This document shows, piece by piece, positions 1 to 9,648 of a stretch of 64,000 bases of DNA. The notes under the pieces were generated by a model that saw only the letters and a list, made by a program, of their open reading frames with translations, was not told the origin of the DNA and searched no databases. Source of the stretch: a virus; the IMG/VR virus record IMGVR_UViG_3300020157_000004, positions 1-64,000 of that record. One strand, given 5' to 3'. Both the position numbers and the translations under genes were made by a program. Position 1 is the first letter of the stretch; each line of letters opens with the position of its first letter.

Positions 1-3000
1 AAAACCCGCCATCAGCTTGTTTACCTTGTCCCGTTTGGCCTTCTCTTCAGCCGTCTGCCGGTCCTTCAGCATCGAGAACGAAAGGTCGATTTGCTGTAAT
101 ACAGCATTCACCGCGAGGGTGAGTTTTTGCGCGCGCGCGGAGTCGCGCTCGGCCAGCTTGCCCTCCCACGTTTCGGAAGCCAGTTCCGGGAACCTGTCGA
201 AGAGATCGCGCACGGCTGCGATCGGGGCTACGAAGTTGTCCTGAATCTCCGGGATGAGAAGTGCTCGGCGATTCGCCTCGTGGATTGGCCGGTCCTGATT
301 TGCTTCGAGAATTTCCATCCCGCGTTGGCGCACCGTGTCCCCGTCGTTATCAATGGGTCCGTGCTTCTTAAGCCAAAGGCTCAGCGCCGAGGCGTCTAAT
401 GCGTATTTAGTTATCAGCGGCTCGCTTCCGGGCAGCCCCTCAGTCAGGTGGATGAGGTTCCGAAGCATTGCAACCTCTTCGGTTCGGCGGCTGAACCCGA
501 CTGCAAGGCGCTCAAACGCGATGGCCTTCTGCTGTGATTCAACCTGCTCCGGGTCATGCTTGATTCCCAGCTTCCTTAACGCCTCAAGGAACAACTCGCT
601 GGAGGGGGTCGGTATGGCTGATGGGTCGATGTCACCAATGATGGCTGCGTCCCGCGCCGAGGCGTAGAGCTTGTTAAGGTCGGAGACCGACTTCCTGTAA
701 AGGGCGTTGTTGTATTTCTGTGAGCTGATGCCGGAAGCCAGCTTCCCGATTCTGACCAGCTCGCCTTCAGCTATGCGAGGAATCTCGGTGGCGTCAGCCA
801 GCGCATCGTTGCCCATGTCGGCAAGGCTGTATCGAACAGCGGGGCTTCCAATCTCATCGGCCATAGACTTGGCCTTTACGGATCGTTCCGTAACCGGCAA
901 TTCAGGAGCCAACTTGTTAGGGGCGGGCATTGACACTTTCATTCTTCCGCCAACACCGTCGTCTATTTCTCCGCGCATCGCCGAGGCGGCCTCCGAAGTG
1001 GTAAGGTGGCGGATGAGTGGGTCGTAGCAGACCAGCTTTCCATCCTTTCCAACCGCCATGTTCCGGATGTTCACATCCGCGAGCGCCACCACGGAGCCGT
1101 CCTGCAATCGCTTGAAGAAAAGGCTTCGGAACACATCTCCGCCGCCGCCGATAACATTAACCTTATATTGACCATAGCCGTTCTCGGCAGCCCACTTTGT
1201 CAGCATCTCCTCCACCTTGAGCGGGCTGGTGTCAATACCGCGATCCAGCATGGCAGCCTTGTCATTCAAGGCGTCTCCAGCCATAGGCTGCCTAACAATG
1301 AAATCACCCCACGGAAGAATGCCAACCACCTGTTGCGGTGCCACACCTGGAAGCTGCGACATCGTGGTTGAAAGCTTCAGAAGCGGAGGAACACCGCCGC
1401 TGTCATCCTTGTTGTAGAAGTTGTGGTCATCCGAACTGAACCCGATGCCCTTGTTCAGAGGACTCAATGCGTAAGTGCCGCGCGTTTTCTTGTAAACGTA
1501 ATCACCAAGCTTGTAGGCGGTCGCCGTCGAGCCTTGACCGAGATGTTCACCGGCTGCTCGGAACGCTTTCTGGAAGCCGCCGTTGGTCAGGATGGCATCG
1601 GCAATGATGTCCACCATCATCAAGTCTCGGGTGTTCACCAAGTCGTCCGCCCATTTGAGCAACTGCTTGGAATCCCAGTTGGACCCAGGCTCATCCAACG
1701 CCTTGGAAACAAGGGGGTCGGAGATTATATCCTTGATGCGATCAGAGGCCAGCTTGGCGTCAAACTCCGACAGATCGCCTTCGCTTGAAGCTGAATCTGA
1801 GGTCTTGGAAATCCACTGGTCAACCTTGGTTACCACTGGATGCTGCATGATGGATCGAAACTGTTCCTCTGAAACTAAAGGAACCAGCTCTCTCAACCCT
1901 TTCACGGCAGCCTTCAGCTCCGGGTCTGTAATTGAACCAAGAGGCTCTGTGAGAATGTTCCTTACAGCGCCGTCGGCAGCTCCCGATTTTCCTACGTTCG
2001 CGTAGGCCTCAGACCAATCATTGTCCGGTATTCTGGATTCGAGCCTAATGACTCGTTGTATAACCTCTCTTGCTCGGCTTTCCGCCGATCTATTGCGCGA
2101 AACAACTTCCGACGAGGAGCCTCGTCCTTTGCCCATTTGGCTACGTGCTCCGCCGCCCGCATTGTCTCCGGTAACGATGACGGCTCCAGTGAGCGGGTCG
2201 CTGCCTTGGTGGGTGTATGGTTCTTGTTTTGCATAAATATCGGTGAGTGTTTTTCCGCTGCGTTTGTCGCCGTATTTCGAGAGCAGTTCCACCAATCGGT
2301 CCTGCAACTGTTCATAGTCTTGGACACGATCACGGAGCGACGGACCAGACTGGCGCAAGTAGTTGACGATCTTGTTGAGCACGTCCATTGCAAACTTCGC
2401 CAGCTTTGCAAAAACAGTTGGGTTCTTCTTGGCCAGCTTCTCAAGCAAGGCCGGGTCTTCAAACGCCTCGCCCAGCAAATCCCCAACAACCTCCCCTGTG
2501 AGTTCTCCCTCCGAGATTGGAACTTTATTTGAGGCGTGGCGTCTCTTTACAGCATCAGTTAGTTTGCCCAGTTCGCCCTCATTCAGTGCGTCCAGCAGCA
2601 ATTTGCTGATAGCCTTAAATGTCTGTGGGTCGTGAACCTCAATCTCGTGGCCAAGTTCATGGCCAATGAAACGCATCGCTGCGCTACCTTTGTGGTCAGA
2701 AACAAAGATGTATCCGGGTAGCTGAACCGCATTAAACAAAATGCTCCTCGGTTGGTTCACTAGCGCAATTCGCAAACCGAATGCCGACTGCAAGGCGTCC
2801 TTCAACTCGGGCGTAAAACCTCCAAGGTGAGCCTGAACCAATGGGTCACTCAAGTTTGCCTTGGACGGGAACACCTCCCTGCCTGATTCGAGCAGTGAGT
2901 TGAGTCTGGAAATAGCTTCAAGGTCCTCCGTCGTGATCGAAGAAAGCGGATCGCCAAATCGGACTGGATTCTTCGGCTTGTAAACCTCCGGCTTGCCCAT

Positions 3001-6000
3001 GTCGGCAAGGCTGAAACGGATTTCACCCGAACGCATGTTGCCGGTTATACTGTTTGGCAGCTTGCCTTCGATGTCTGGCTGTCTCGGGGCGACCGGGGCG
3101 ATAGTTTCAGGAGACGGTAAATTGTTTATCTTTCCGAATACATGCTCGTCACGAACACGGATCGGCTTATCCGCATCTTTCGGGTTAATCTCCTTCAGAA
3201 CCGGGTCGTAACACTCAACCTTGCCCTGATCGTTCACGCCCAAGTTTCGGGCGTTTACATCAATGGCCAGAACGATGTTGCCGTTGGGCAGACGATTCAA
3301 ATAAACACTCTGGAAAACATCGCCACCGCCAGGAACCATCTTGGTTGTCTCAAGCCTTGTCCATCCGTTCGGCTTGGCCCATTCCTCCCATACTCTTTGC
3401 TGGGACGATTCCTCCGTCATCGGTTTGCCGCCAACCGACCACGCCTCTGTGGCCTGCTTGCCGGAACTTGGTTGCCGCACGATGTATTTACCGTCCTCTG
3501 TAATTCCAACAAGCTGGGTCGGGGTCATTCCCGGAAGCTGGTTCATCAGCTTGATCCTCTGAAGGATCGGCATCACCGAACCACCTTCACCCGTATAGAA
3601 CGCATCGCGAAGGCTATCATTAAACGTAAGAAGCTTGTAATGATCCTGAAGGGCAATCGGCTGATGGGTCAGCTTATACACAAGCCCGTCGGCTAACACG
3701 GCCACCGATTCCGACCCTCTTCCAAGCAGCTTATTCTTGGGCGCGTAATCCGGACTGTTGCTCATCCAATCCCGAAACGGCTGGCTAAACGTAAAAAGAA
3801 TTTGGGCTGCTGCGGAATTGTTACCAAACACCTCCTCCATCTCCGGAGACTTACCGTTGTATTTGCCGTCATCAATATCCAGATACGCTTGACGGGCTTT
3901 GTTTATAGCCTTGGTTATCTCCGATCTCAGATTCAGACCGGACAAGCTGTAATCTATTTTATTGCGGTCAAGGAATCCAGCCACATCTTCAAGGCTGCCA
4001 ACCAATTCTACAACGTGTTCTATGAGATCATCTTTTGTGTCTTCTTTCCAAAGGCTCGGCCATGCGGCATCCGAAACTGCCCATAACAATTCGCCACCCT
4101 CCTTAATTATCGGTGAATCAACCGAATGAAGGAACAAGTCCTTAACCTTATTGTCCGGAATCAGCGGTATGTATTTCCTTAACTCAGCAATTCCAGACCT
4201 GATCTCCGGGTCGGATATGTGGTCAAGCGGGCTTGAGATATACCGTGCAATGTAGGCATCGGCCAGTATGGCTCTTGCGTCTTCCTCCGAGTATCTTCCC
4301 CATACGCCACCTTTTACAAGCTTGGCAAGCTTGCTGGTGTAATCCTCTCCAGGAGCGGATGTGCGAGACAAATTGTTTACAATGCGAGTAAACGCTTCCT
4401 CTGCAATTGCAATCGCTCGTTCATTTGCTTTTCCAAGATTTCTCTTTGCGATGGTTTGGGCGCGTCCGGTGATTCCGGCCCCGGCATCCATGACCACGGC
4501 TGCCCCGGTTTGCCGGTCGATTCCGTTGTCTGTTGTTTTGATGGCTTCAGTTTCATAAGTCTTTGTCCTGATTTTACCGGTTCCACTTCTGCGGTCAGCA
4601 TACTCCGCAATCAAAGCGGCCACCTGCGATTTCAGTTTCTCGTAGTCCTTGGCTTTGCCTTCAAGAGTTCCTCCGACCACGTTCCGGAACGCATTGATGA
4701 TCTTGGTGAGAATGCCCATCGCAATATCAGCAAGCTGCTTGAACAGTTCGGGTGACTTCTTGGCCAGCTTCGACCAAAAGCCCGGATCACGCCCAAGCTT
4801 GCGAAGCAATTCCGCAGCGGCTTCCGTTCTCACGTTAATATTATCCGCTGTCGGTTCTACACCGCCTTCAAACTTAAACAGGATGCTCGCCTGCTTGGCC
4901 AATTCCGCATCCCAAACCCCCTCCTTTAGCCCCTCCTTCAGAACCTTGAACAGCTTCAGCAGCAGATCGGGGTGGTGGATTGCCATTTCGTGAGCAACCT
5001 CGTGCAGGAACAACGGAAGCGTGTCCTGATTTACAGGCGTGTGGTCCGATATGAAGACGTATCCGGGAATGGAGTGAATACCCTCAAACAGGATTCTTCC
5101 CTTTTGGTTCACGAAGACGATCCGAACACCCAAAGCCTTCTCTATCGCATCCTTTATTTCAGGCGTAATCCCCAAGCGCTCCTGCTCGGCGGGGTCATGC
5201 AAATTCACCTCGGACGGATCGACCCTGTATCCCTTTAAGTTCTCCGATCCACTTCCGGTGAGAGTGGTCAGATGATCCTTTAGTTTGTAGTCGAGATCAA
5301 CGACAGCACCGAAGTCCTCTTCCGTAATCAACGAAAGGGAATCTCCGACCGGGACTGGATTCTTCGGCGTGTAAACCTCTGGCTTGCCGGAAGCCAGCGA
5401 GAACTTTACAGCCCCTTTGGTCGGCGAAGATTCACCCTTACCTGCGGTTGTTTGAACGGTCGGTTGGACGGCTCCGGAATTACCGGGGCGACCGGGGTTT
5501 GGCGTGCCGGGCGACCCAGCAGCCTGCCCTCGAACTGGGTCAACCGCTGACCTATTCCCGACGCTATCCGATCCGATAACGCCCGATTCTCGGCTTGTGT
5601 TCTCATTGTTGTATTCCTGAATTGTTTCTTTGACGAAGTCCACCATCTGCCCAGCAAACACTTTGGCTTCACGCATGGCTTGCGCGTGGCTCAGGGCCAG
5701 CTTCCCCTTGGCTGCTACATGCGCCATGAATTCCATCGCCATCGGCATGATTCGTTCCTGATGGAATGACAGCCAGTCAGCCGCATCGAGTTCCACTCCG
5801 CTTGCGGACTCGGCTTCCAGCCATTTCAAGACCTGATCCCTGATGCTGTGCTGTTCAAGGAATTCTTGGGCGGTCTGTGAAATGTAAACCCCTTGGTCAA
5901 CTTCAGCTCCGCCTCCAGAAGTCAGCTTGCTCTGTGGTGCCTCTGAGTTCGGAACTTCGGCCAGCACGTTGTCACCCTCGCTGGCAACCTTGCTGTCGGC

Positions 6001-9000
6001 TGCTTCATTAAGCCCCTCCGATTTACTACCGGCCCGATCCTCACGCGCGGATGCGTCGTCAACAATTGTGTCAACGTCATCCTGAGACAGCTTGCCTCCC
6101 TGTTCGGGAAGGAGTTGCTTGCTGCCTTTGTTCGTGCGGAGGACATACTCCGGAGTCCAATTGCTATTGGTCAGCAATACAGACAACGGGATCGGATTGC
6201 TGCCAGGAATCTGAGTCCACGCCGTCCGGCCAGCACCCTTGGCCGGGGTTTTGGCAACCGGCTTCTTGTCGGGAAACGGTATGACTCCGGTGGGCTTCTC
6301 TTTTGCGCCCTTAACACTGGCGGTGGAACCGTAAACCGGGACCACGATGAACTGTTTCTCACCACCCACAACCCGGCTAAGGATCAAATGCTTTCGGGTT
6401 GAGCGACCCATCACCCCGGTCTCGTTGGTGGCTCCAAGCAAAAGCTTCTTGGCCAACTCTGCGTTGGAAATATCCCACTCACCCCATGCAGGCTCATCTT
6501 GGCCATCGCCAACTTCACCCGCAACCTCCGCCACCCTTTGAACAGCTTTGGCTTTGACGTAGGTGGCCTGCTCTTTGGTGGCCTTCTCGGCTTTCAGCCC
6601 GGCGATCATGGCCTGAACGGACTTGATGTATCCAGCCTGCCCCTTTACAGCGGCCATCTCGGTCCTGTTATTGGCAATCAGACGCTTCTGGTGGGGGCTT
6701 AGGTCGTGCCCGGCAAATGCCAAAGCCAAAGCCTGTTCCACTTTCTTTGGTCCGGGGCGATCTCCGATTAACTGTTCGAGCTGGCTGATCCGATCGACAA
6801 GCGACCTCGCTTCAGCCTGATTCTCACCGTGATCGAGCAGGCTAATTACAGTGTCCGCTGAAGAATTAACCACCGCACCCGGCGTTCCGGTAGGTTCCTG
6901 TGGCTTTCGTCCGGTAATAGAAGCCGCAGGCGCGGACCCTACAGAATTCGCTGGAGCCTCCGGGGCTGAACCTGATGCGGTGGAAACTGGTTTGGATTGG
7001 GCTGGCTTCCTCTTCGCCCCTGTCTCGATGGCGGCGGGGGTGGGTTTGGATGGATTCGTCTTTATCGGCTGAACCCTGTCACGGTAAGCCACTGCTTCGA
7101 CTCTTGTCGAAAAGTAAGGGGCAAATCCAATCACCCTGAAATACGGTTTCCCAGTTGACTCTTCCTTGTATTCTCTAATGGGATGGTGTTCATCACGGAT
7201 AGATTTTAATGTCTCCTCGGTTTTCGCTTCGGCAGCATCCGCTTCCTCGTTACGTCGCCGCTCGTCTTGCTCTCGCTCTGCCGCGTGTTTAGCTGCCAGT
7301 GCATCTGCCCGCTTTGCCTCGATAGCAAGCATCGCGTCGATGTCGGCCTTGTCAGCACCGTTCTTGGCAAGCCAGTCAATCATTTGCCTTCCGCTTCGAT
7401 ACAACTGAGGGCTGATGCCGGACAAATCGTTGATCTTCGATCCTCCAACCGAGGCAAACCAAACTGCAACATTGTGCTTGGGAATCTCCACACCCTTAGC
7501 AATTAGAATCTTGTGAAACTTATCTAGTAATTCAGAATTAGCCGCGAATTCGGCAGGAGTCAGCGATGCTGCCCCTGTCTCGGCGGTGGGGGGCTTGGCT
7601 GGAGCTGGAGCTGACGGAGCAGCCCTGCGAAGCACTGGAGCCTTTACCGAAGTTGTTTCTCCTGGGCGATTCCCGATTTTTTCACGGGACGGTGTTGATC
7701 CAGTCCCCGGAACCGTCGTCGCGGTGGTTTTATTTTCCGGAGAAATTACAGCGGGCTGGCTGCTCGCGGTGGGGGCCGATCGTTCGCCTGGATTCTGCTG
7801 ACTGTTTAGCCACACCTCGGGGTGGATGAGTTCATCCAACTCTTGAGCCGTTGCCGCCGCCTTGTCGTGCGTTTGCTTGGCCAGCCTCATCTTGTTGGCA
7901 AGCTCGGAGACATCAGCTTTGGAAGCTTTAGCCGCCTTGGCGGAAACCGGCTGAGCTGCCACCGGCAAATCTCCTTTCAGACCACCAAAGTCCAAATCCC
8001 GGTTGGAGGCGTGGAGTTCGGCCACCGCTTTGGGATTGCTGATCTTGGCGTTGTTGGCGGCGTCCAGCGATTCCCTCTCGGACAATCCGCTTTTACCGTA
8101 AACAGCGGGGTCTTCCGGAAATTGCTTTGCCTCGTAACCGAACTTCCCGCCGATCCGTTTGAACTCGCTCAGGATGTGCGCCCGAAGTTGTTCACCGATG
8201 GAAACGCCAGCGGGAAGAACAGAGTCCAGTTGCTCTGCAAACCGGGCGGCTGTTAGATCATCAACCCCCTGCGTGGTCAGTATCTTTGAGATGCCCCTGG
8301 CTCTTCCGGGAAGGCTTTCCGCCGCTGTAAATGGCGTCGTGGTGGGCGGAGGCGTGTCTGACCCCGGCTTGTTCTTGAAGTCGAAACTTGGACCCTTCCA
8401 GTCGGACGGCTTGGTGATCGGCTTGGTGTTGGAGAACAATCCCGGTATCGAGAAACCAAGATTGGAACCAGCAATCTCAACCAACCGTCGCTTGAACTCG
8501 CGAGGGTCTTCCTGTGAAAGCCTGTAAAGTTCCGGCGATTCAGCAACCGCCATCGTCGTGTCAAGCACAGCTTGATTGACCCCGAAGTGGATCGCCTTCT
8601 GGGCCGACGAACTTTCAAGCTGCGTCACGCCCTCTTCGAGACCGGCTTTAATCAGCTTGGTGGAGAGCACATGCGACAGCTCACCCACCTTCGGGATGAT
8701 AGCGCCAACCGCTGCCCCCTTTGGATTGAAGTTGCCATCTTCATCCGCTCCGAAAGTAAGCCCTGTTCCCAAAGCCTCCGCAACCCTTCCGGGTCCGATC
8801 GCTGCGCCCATGCGTTTCGCGACCAGAATCTTTGCAACCGCATCCGCCGCCCCAAGAGACATCTTGGCCAGCGTGCTTTTCCAGCCAAAATCCCCGTCCT
8901 GTTTCTCCTCTTCGGCTGCGCTTTCAATGGCAGCATCAACCGGCATCTTTTCCGTGCCGTGCGCCGACCGCATGTTCCCGCCACCCTCCGGGTAATCAAT

Positions 9001-9639
9001 CGCGGCAGCCGCAGTGTCAGCCAAAACCGCCTTAGCCCATCGACCGGCTTCATTACCAACTCTACCGGGGATGGCCAGAGCTTTGGGAACCCACTCCAGC
9101 GGCGTGTCATTCAGCCCGCCTTTTATGGCATGATCCACCCGCTTGTTCTCGGTGTCCTGCGCCAGTATCTCAAGGCCCACCGGCAACTTCTTGTCCGCAA
9201 AGTATGCCGTTGATCCGTCTCCGGTTTCGTTGGGCCTGGCATTTACAGGAACATCACCCTGGCCGAAGTATTCGTCAGGGAACTGAATCTTTCTGATCTG
9301 CTTCTCCGTGTAAGGCAGCGTGTAATTTGGAGTGATGTCACCAGTGTCATACTGCCGAGCCTCTGATGGTGATAATCCTCCGGGATCACCAGCGCCAAGC
9401 GCGTCCGAAATGAAAGCTCTGGTTGCTGAAGGATGGAGGCTGCTGTCGCTTTCCAGTCGCCGGGCCATCTCGCCCTGAAGCTCACGGCGCTTTGGAAGAT
9501 TCTCGAAGTCATAGGAAAAGTCCGGGTCTTGCAGGAACTCCGGATAATTTTCCCCGATGTGTTGCGTCAGGTCGTTCTGACTCATCGAGGAGAACTGATC
9601 GCCCTGTCCCCGGAAGTAATCTAAGACCCCGTTCGCCAT
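1..9639 (-). CDS. Giant polyvalent ejection protein with two metallopeptidase-kinase modules (partial, runs off left edge)
   Basis: An open frame of 3,213 codons starts at ATG 9639 and is still open at base 1, so the C-terminus is missing. Visible domains: an N-terminal region of unknown fold (residues 1-1400), rich in Ala/Pro/Lys linkers; an HExxH motif (HEVAH, about residue 1546); a kinase-like domain with a glycine loop (GRGSESV, about 1973), VYK lysine (about 1989), a DVNARN catalytic-loop equivalent (about 2127) and YDP (about 2145). A second copy follows: HELGH (about 2327), glycine loop GQGSTATAYK (about 2701), DVNIRN (about 2855) and CYD (about 2873). The kinase segment fits the Kinase-PolyVal family of phage and plasmid polyvalent proteins. 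Location after tail nozzle and internal virion proteins suggests an injected, T7 gp16-like ejection protein. Linkers reading [RK][FY]SLA precede each module. Family assignment is from motifs only. Confidence 0.8.
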   Translation of the reverse strand, partial: MANGVLDYFRGQGDQFSSMSQNDLTQHIGENYPEFLQDPDFSYDFENLPKRRELQGEMARRLESDSSLHPSATRAFISDALGAGDPGGLSPSEARQYDTGDITPNYTLPYTEKQIRKIQFPDEYFGQGDVPVNARPNETGDGSTAYFADKKLPVGLEILAQDTENKRVDHAIKGGLNDTPLEWVPKALAIPGRVGNEAGRWAKAVLADTAAAAIDYPEGGGNMRSAHGTEKMPVDAAIESAAEEEKQDGDFGWKSTLAKMSLGAADAVAKILVAKRMGAAIGPGRVAEALGTGLTFGADEDGNFNPKGAAVGAIIPKVGELSHVLSTKLIKAGLEEGVTQLESSSAQKAIHFGVNQAVLDTTMAVAESPELYRLSQEDPREFKRRLVEIAGSNLGFSIPGLFSNTKPITKPSDWKGPSFDFKNKPGSDTPPPTTTPFTAAESLPGRARGISKILTTQGVDDLTAARFAEQLDSVLPAGVSIGEQLRAHILSEFKRIGGKFGYEAKQFPEDPAVYGKSGLSERESLDAANNAKISNPKAVAELHASNRDLDFGGLKGDLPVAAQPVSAKAAKASKADVSELANKMRLAKQTHDKAAATAQELDELIHPEVWLNSQQNPGERSAPTASSQPAVISPENKTTATTVPGTGSTPSREKIGNRPGETTSVKAPVLRRAAPSAPAPAKPPTAETGAASLTPAEFAANSELLDKFHKILIAKGVEIPKHNVAVWFASVGGSKINDLSGISPQLYRSGRQMIDWLAKNGADKADIDAMLAIEAKRADALAAKHAAEREQDERRRNEEADAAEAKTEETLKSIRDEHHPIREYKEESTGKPYFRVIGFAPYFSTRVEAVAYRDRVQPIKTNPSKPTPAAIETGAKRKPAQSKPVSTASGSAPEAPANSVGSAPAASITGRKPQEPTGTPGAVVNSSADTVISLLDHGENQAEARSLVDRISQLEQLIGDRPGPKKVEQALALAFAGHDLSPHQKRLIANNRTEMAAVKGQAGYIKSVQAMIAGLKAEKATKEQATYVKAKAVQRVAEVAGEVGDGQDEPAWGEWDISNAELAKKLLLGATNETGVMGRSTRKHLILSRVVGGEKQFIVVPVYGSTASVKGAKEKPTGVIPFPDKKPVAKTPAKGAGRTAWTQIPGSNPIPLSVLLTNSNWTPEYVLRTNKGSKQLLPEQGGKLSQDDVDTIVDDASAREDRAGSKSEGLNEAADSKVASEGDNVLAEVPNSEAPQSKLTSGGGAEVDQGVYISQTAQEFLEQHSIRDQVLKWLEAESASGVELDAADWLSFHQERIMPMAMEFMAHVAAKGKLALSHAQAMREAKVFAGQMVDFVKETIQEYNNENTSRESGVIGSDSVGNRSAVDPVRGQAAGSPGTPNPGRPGNSGAVQPTVQTTAGKGESSPTKGAVKFSLASGKPEVYTPKNPVPVGDSLSLITEEDFGAVVDLDYKLKDHLTTLTGSGSENLKGYRVDPSEVNLHDPAEQERLGITPEIKDAIEKALGVRIVFVNQKGRILFEGIHSIPGYVFISDHTPVNQDTLPLFLHEVAHEMAIHHPDLLLKLFKVLKEGLKEGVWDAELAKQASILFKFEGGVEPTADNINVRTEAAAELLRKLGRDPGFWSKLAKKSPELFKQLADIAMGILTKIINAFRNVVGGTLEGKAKDYEKLKSQVAALIAEYADRRSGTGKIRTKTYETEAIKTTDNGIDRQTGAAVVMDAGAGITGRAQTIAKRNLGKANERAIAIAEEAFTRIVNNLSRTSAPGEDYTSKLAKLVKGGVWGRYSEEDARAILADAYIARYISSPLDHISDPEIRSGIAELRKYIPLIPDNKVKDLFLHSVDSPIIKEGGELLWAVSDAAWPSLWKEDTKDDLIEHVVELVGSLEDVAGFLDRNKIDYSLSGLNLRSEITKAINKARQAYLDIDDGKYNGKSPEMEEVFGNNSAAAQILFTFSQPFRDWMSNSPDYAPKNKLLGRGSESVAVLADGLVYKLTHQPIALQDHYKLLTFNDSLRDAFYTGEGGSVMPILQRIKLMNQLPGMTPTQLVGITEDGKYIVRQPSSGKQATEAWSVGGKPMTEESSQQRVWEEWAKPNGWTRLETTKMVPGGGDVFQSVYLNRLPNGNIVLAIDVNARNLGVNDQGKVECYDPVLKEINPKDADKPIRVRDEHVFGKINNLPSPETIAPVAPRQPDIEGKLPNSITGNMRSGEIRFSLADMGKPEVYKPKNPVRFGDPLSSITTEDLEAISRLNSLLESGREVFPSKANLSDPLVQAHLGGFTPELKDALQSAFGLRIALVNQPRSILFNAVQLPGYIFVSDHKGSAAMRFIGHELGHEIEVHDPQTFKAISKLLLDALNEGELGKLTDAVKRRHASNKVPISEGELTGEVVGDLLGEAFEDPALLEKLAKKNPTVFAKLAKFAMDVLNKIVNYLRQSGPSLRDRVQDYEQLQDRLVELLSKYGDKRSGKTLTDIYAKQEPYTHQGSDPLTGAVIVTGDNAGGGARSQMGKGRGSSSEVVSRNRSAESRAREVIQRVIRLESRIPDNDWSEAYANVGKSGAADGAVRNILTEPLGSITDPELKAAVKGLRELVPLVSEEQFRSIMQHPVVTKVDQWISKTSDSASSEGDLSEFDAKLASDRIKDIISDPLVSKALDEPGSNWDSKQLLKWADDLVNTRDLMMVDIIADAILTNGGFQKAFRAAGEHLGQGSTATAYKLGDYVYKKTRGTYALSPLNKGIGFSSDDHNFYNKDDSGGVPPLLKLSTTMSQLPGVAPQQVVGILPWGDFIVRQPMAGDALNDKAAMLDRGIDTSPLKVEEMLTKWAAENGYGQYKVNVIGGGGDVFRSLFFKRLQDGSVVALADVNIRNMAVGKDGKLVCYDPLIRHLTTSEAASAMRGEIDDGVGGRMKVSMPAPNKLAPELPVTERSVKAKSMADEIGSPAVRYSLADMGNDALADATEIPRIAEGELVRIGKLASGISSQKYNNALYRKSVSDLNKLYASARDAAIIGDIDPSAIPTPSSELFLEALRKLGIKHDPEQVESQQKAIAFERLAVGFSRRTEEVAMLRNLIHLTEGLPGSEPLITKYALDASALSLWLKKHGPIDNDGDTVRQRGMEILEANQDRPIHEANRRALLIPEIQDNFVAPIAAVRDLFDRFPELASETWEGKLAERDSARAQKLTLAVNAVLQQIDLSFSMLKDRQTAEEKAKRDKVNKLMAGF
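1000..3018 (-). other. Module B of the giant protein: second HExxH plus kinase-like copy
   Basis: The second copy starts at the RFSLADMG linker (3018-2995). HELGH lies at 2661-2647, the glycine loop LGQGSTATAYK around 1542-1510, and DVNIRN with CYD between 1077 and 1021. A third RYSLADMG linker (834-811) ends the module and introduces a further region that continues past the left edge. The metallopeptidase and kinase signature residues are retained in both copies, which argues that both are active or binding-competent rather than decayed. Confidence 0.72.
3159..5406 (-). other. Module A of the giant protein: HExxH domain plus kinase-like domain
   Basis: The first internal copy begins after the KFSLA linker (5406-5392) with the phrase KPEVYTPKNPV. 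It contains HEVAH at 5004-4990, LGRGSESVAV around 3726-3697 and the kinase-like loop DVNARN at 3261-3244. Parallel phrases in module B (KPEVYKPKNPV, then HELGH, LGQGS, DVNIRN) show an internal tandem duplication that has diverged strongly at amino-acid level. Confidence 0.75.
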
Positions 9640-9648
9640 AATTGGTGT

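Noticed and set aside
17-9213. Numerous plus-strand frames in the first 9.6 kb
   Set aside because: They overlap the giant minus-strand frame and show no family signal or ribosome site; shadows.
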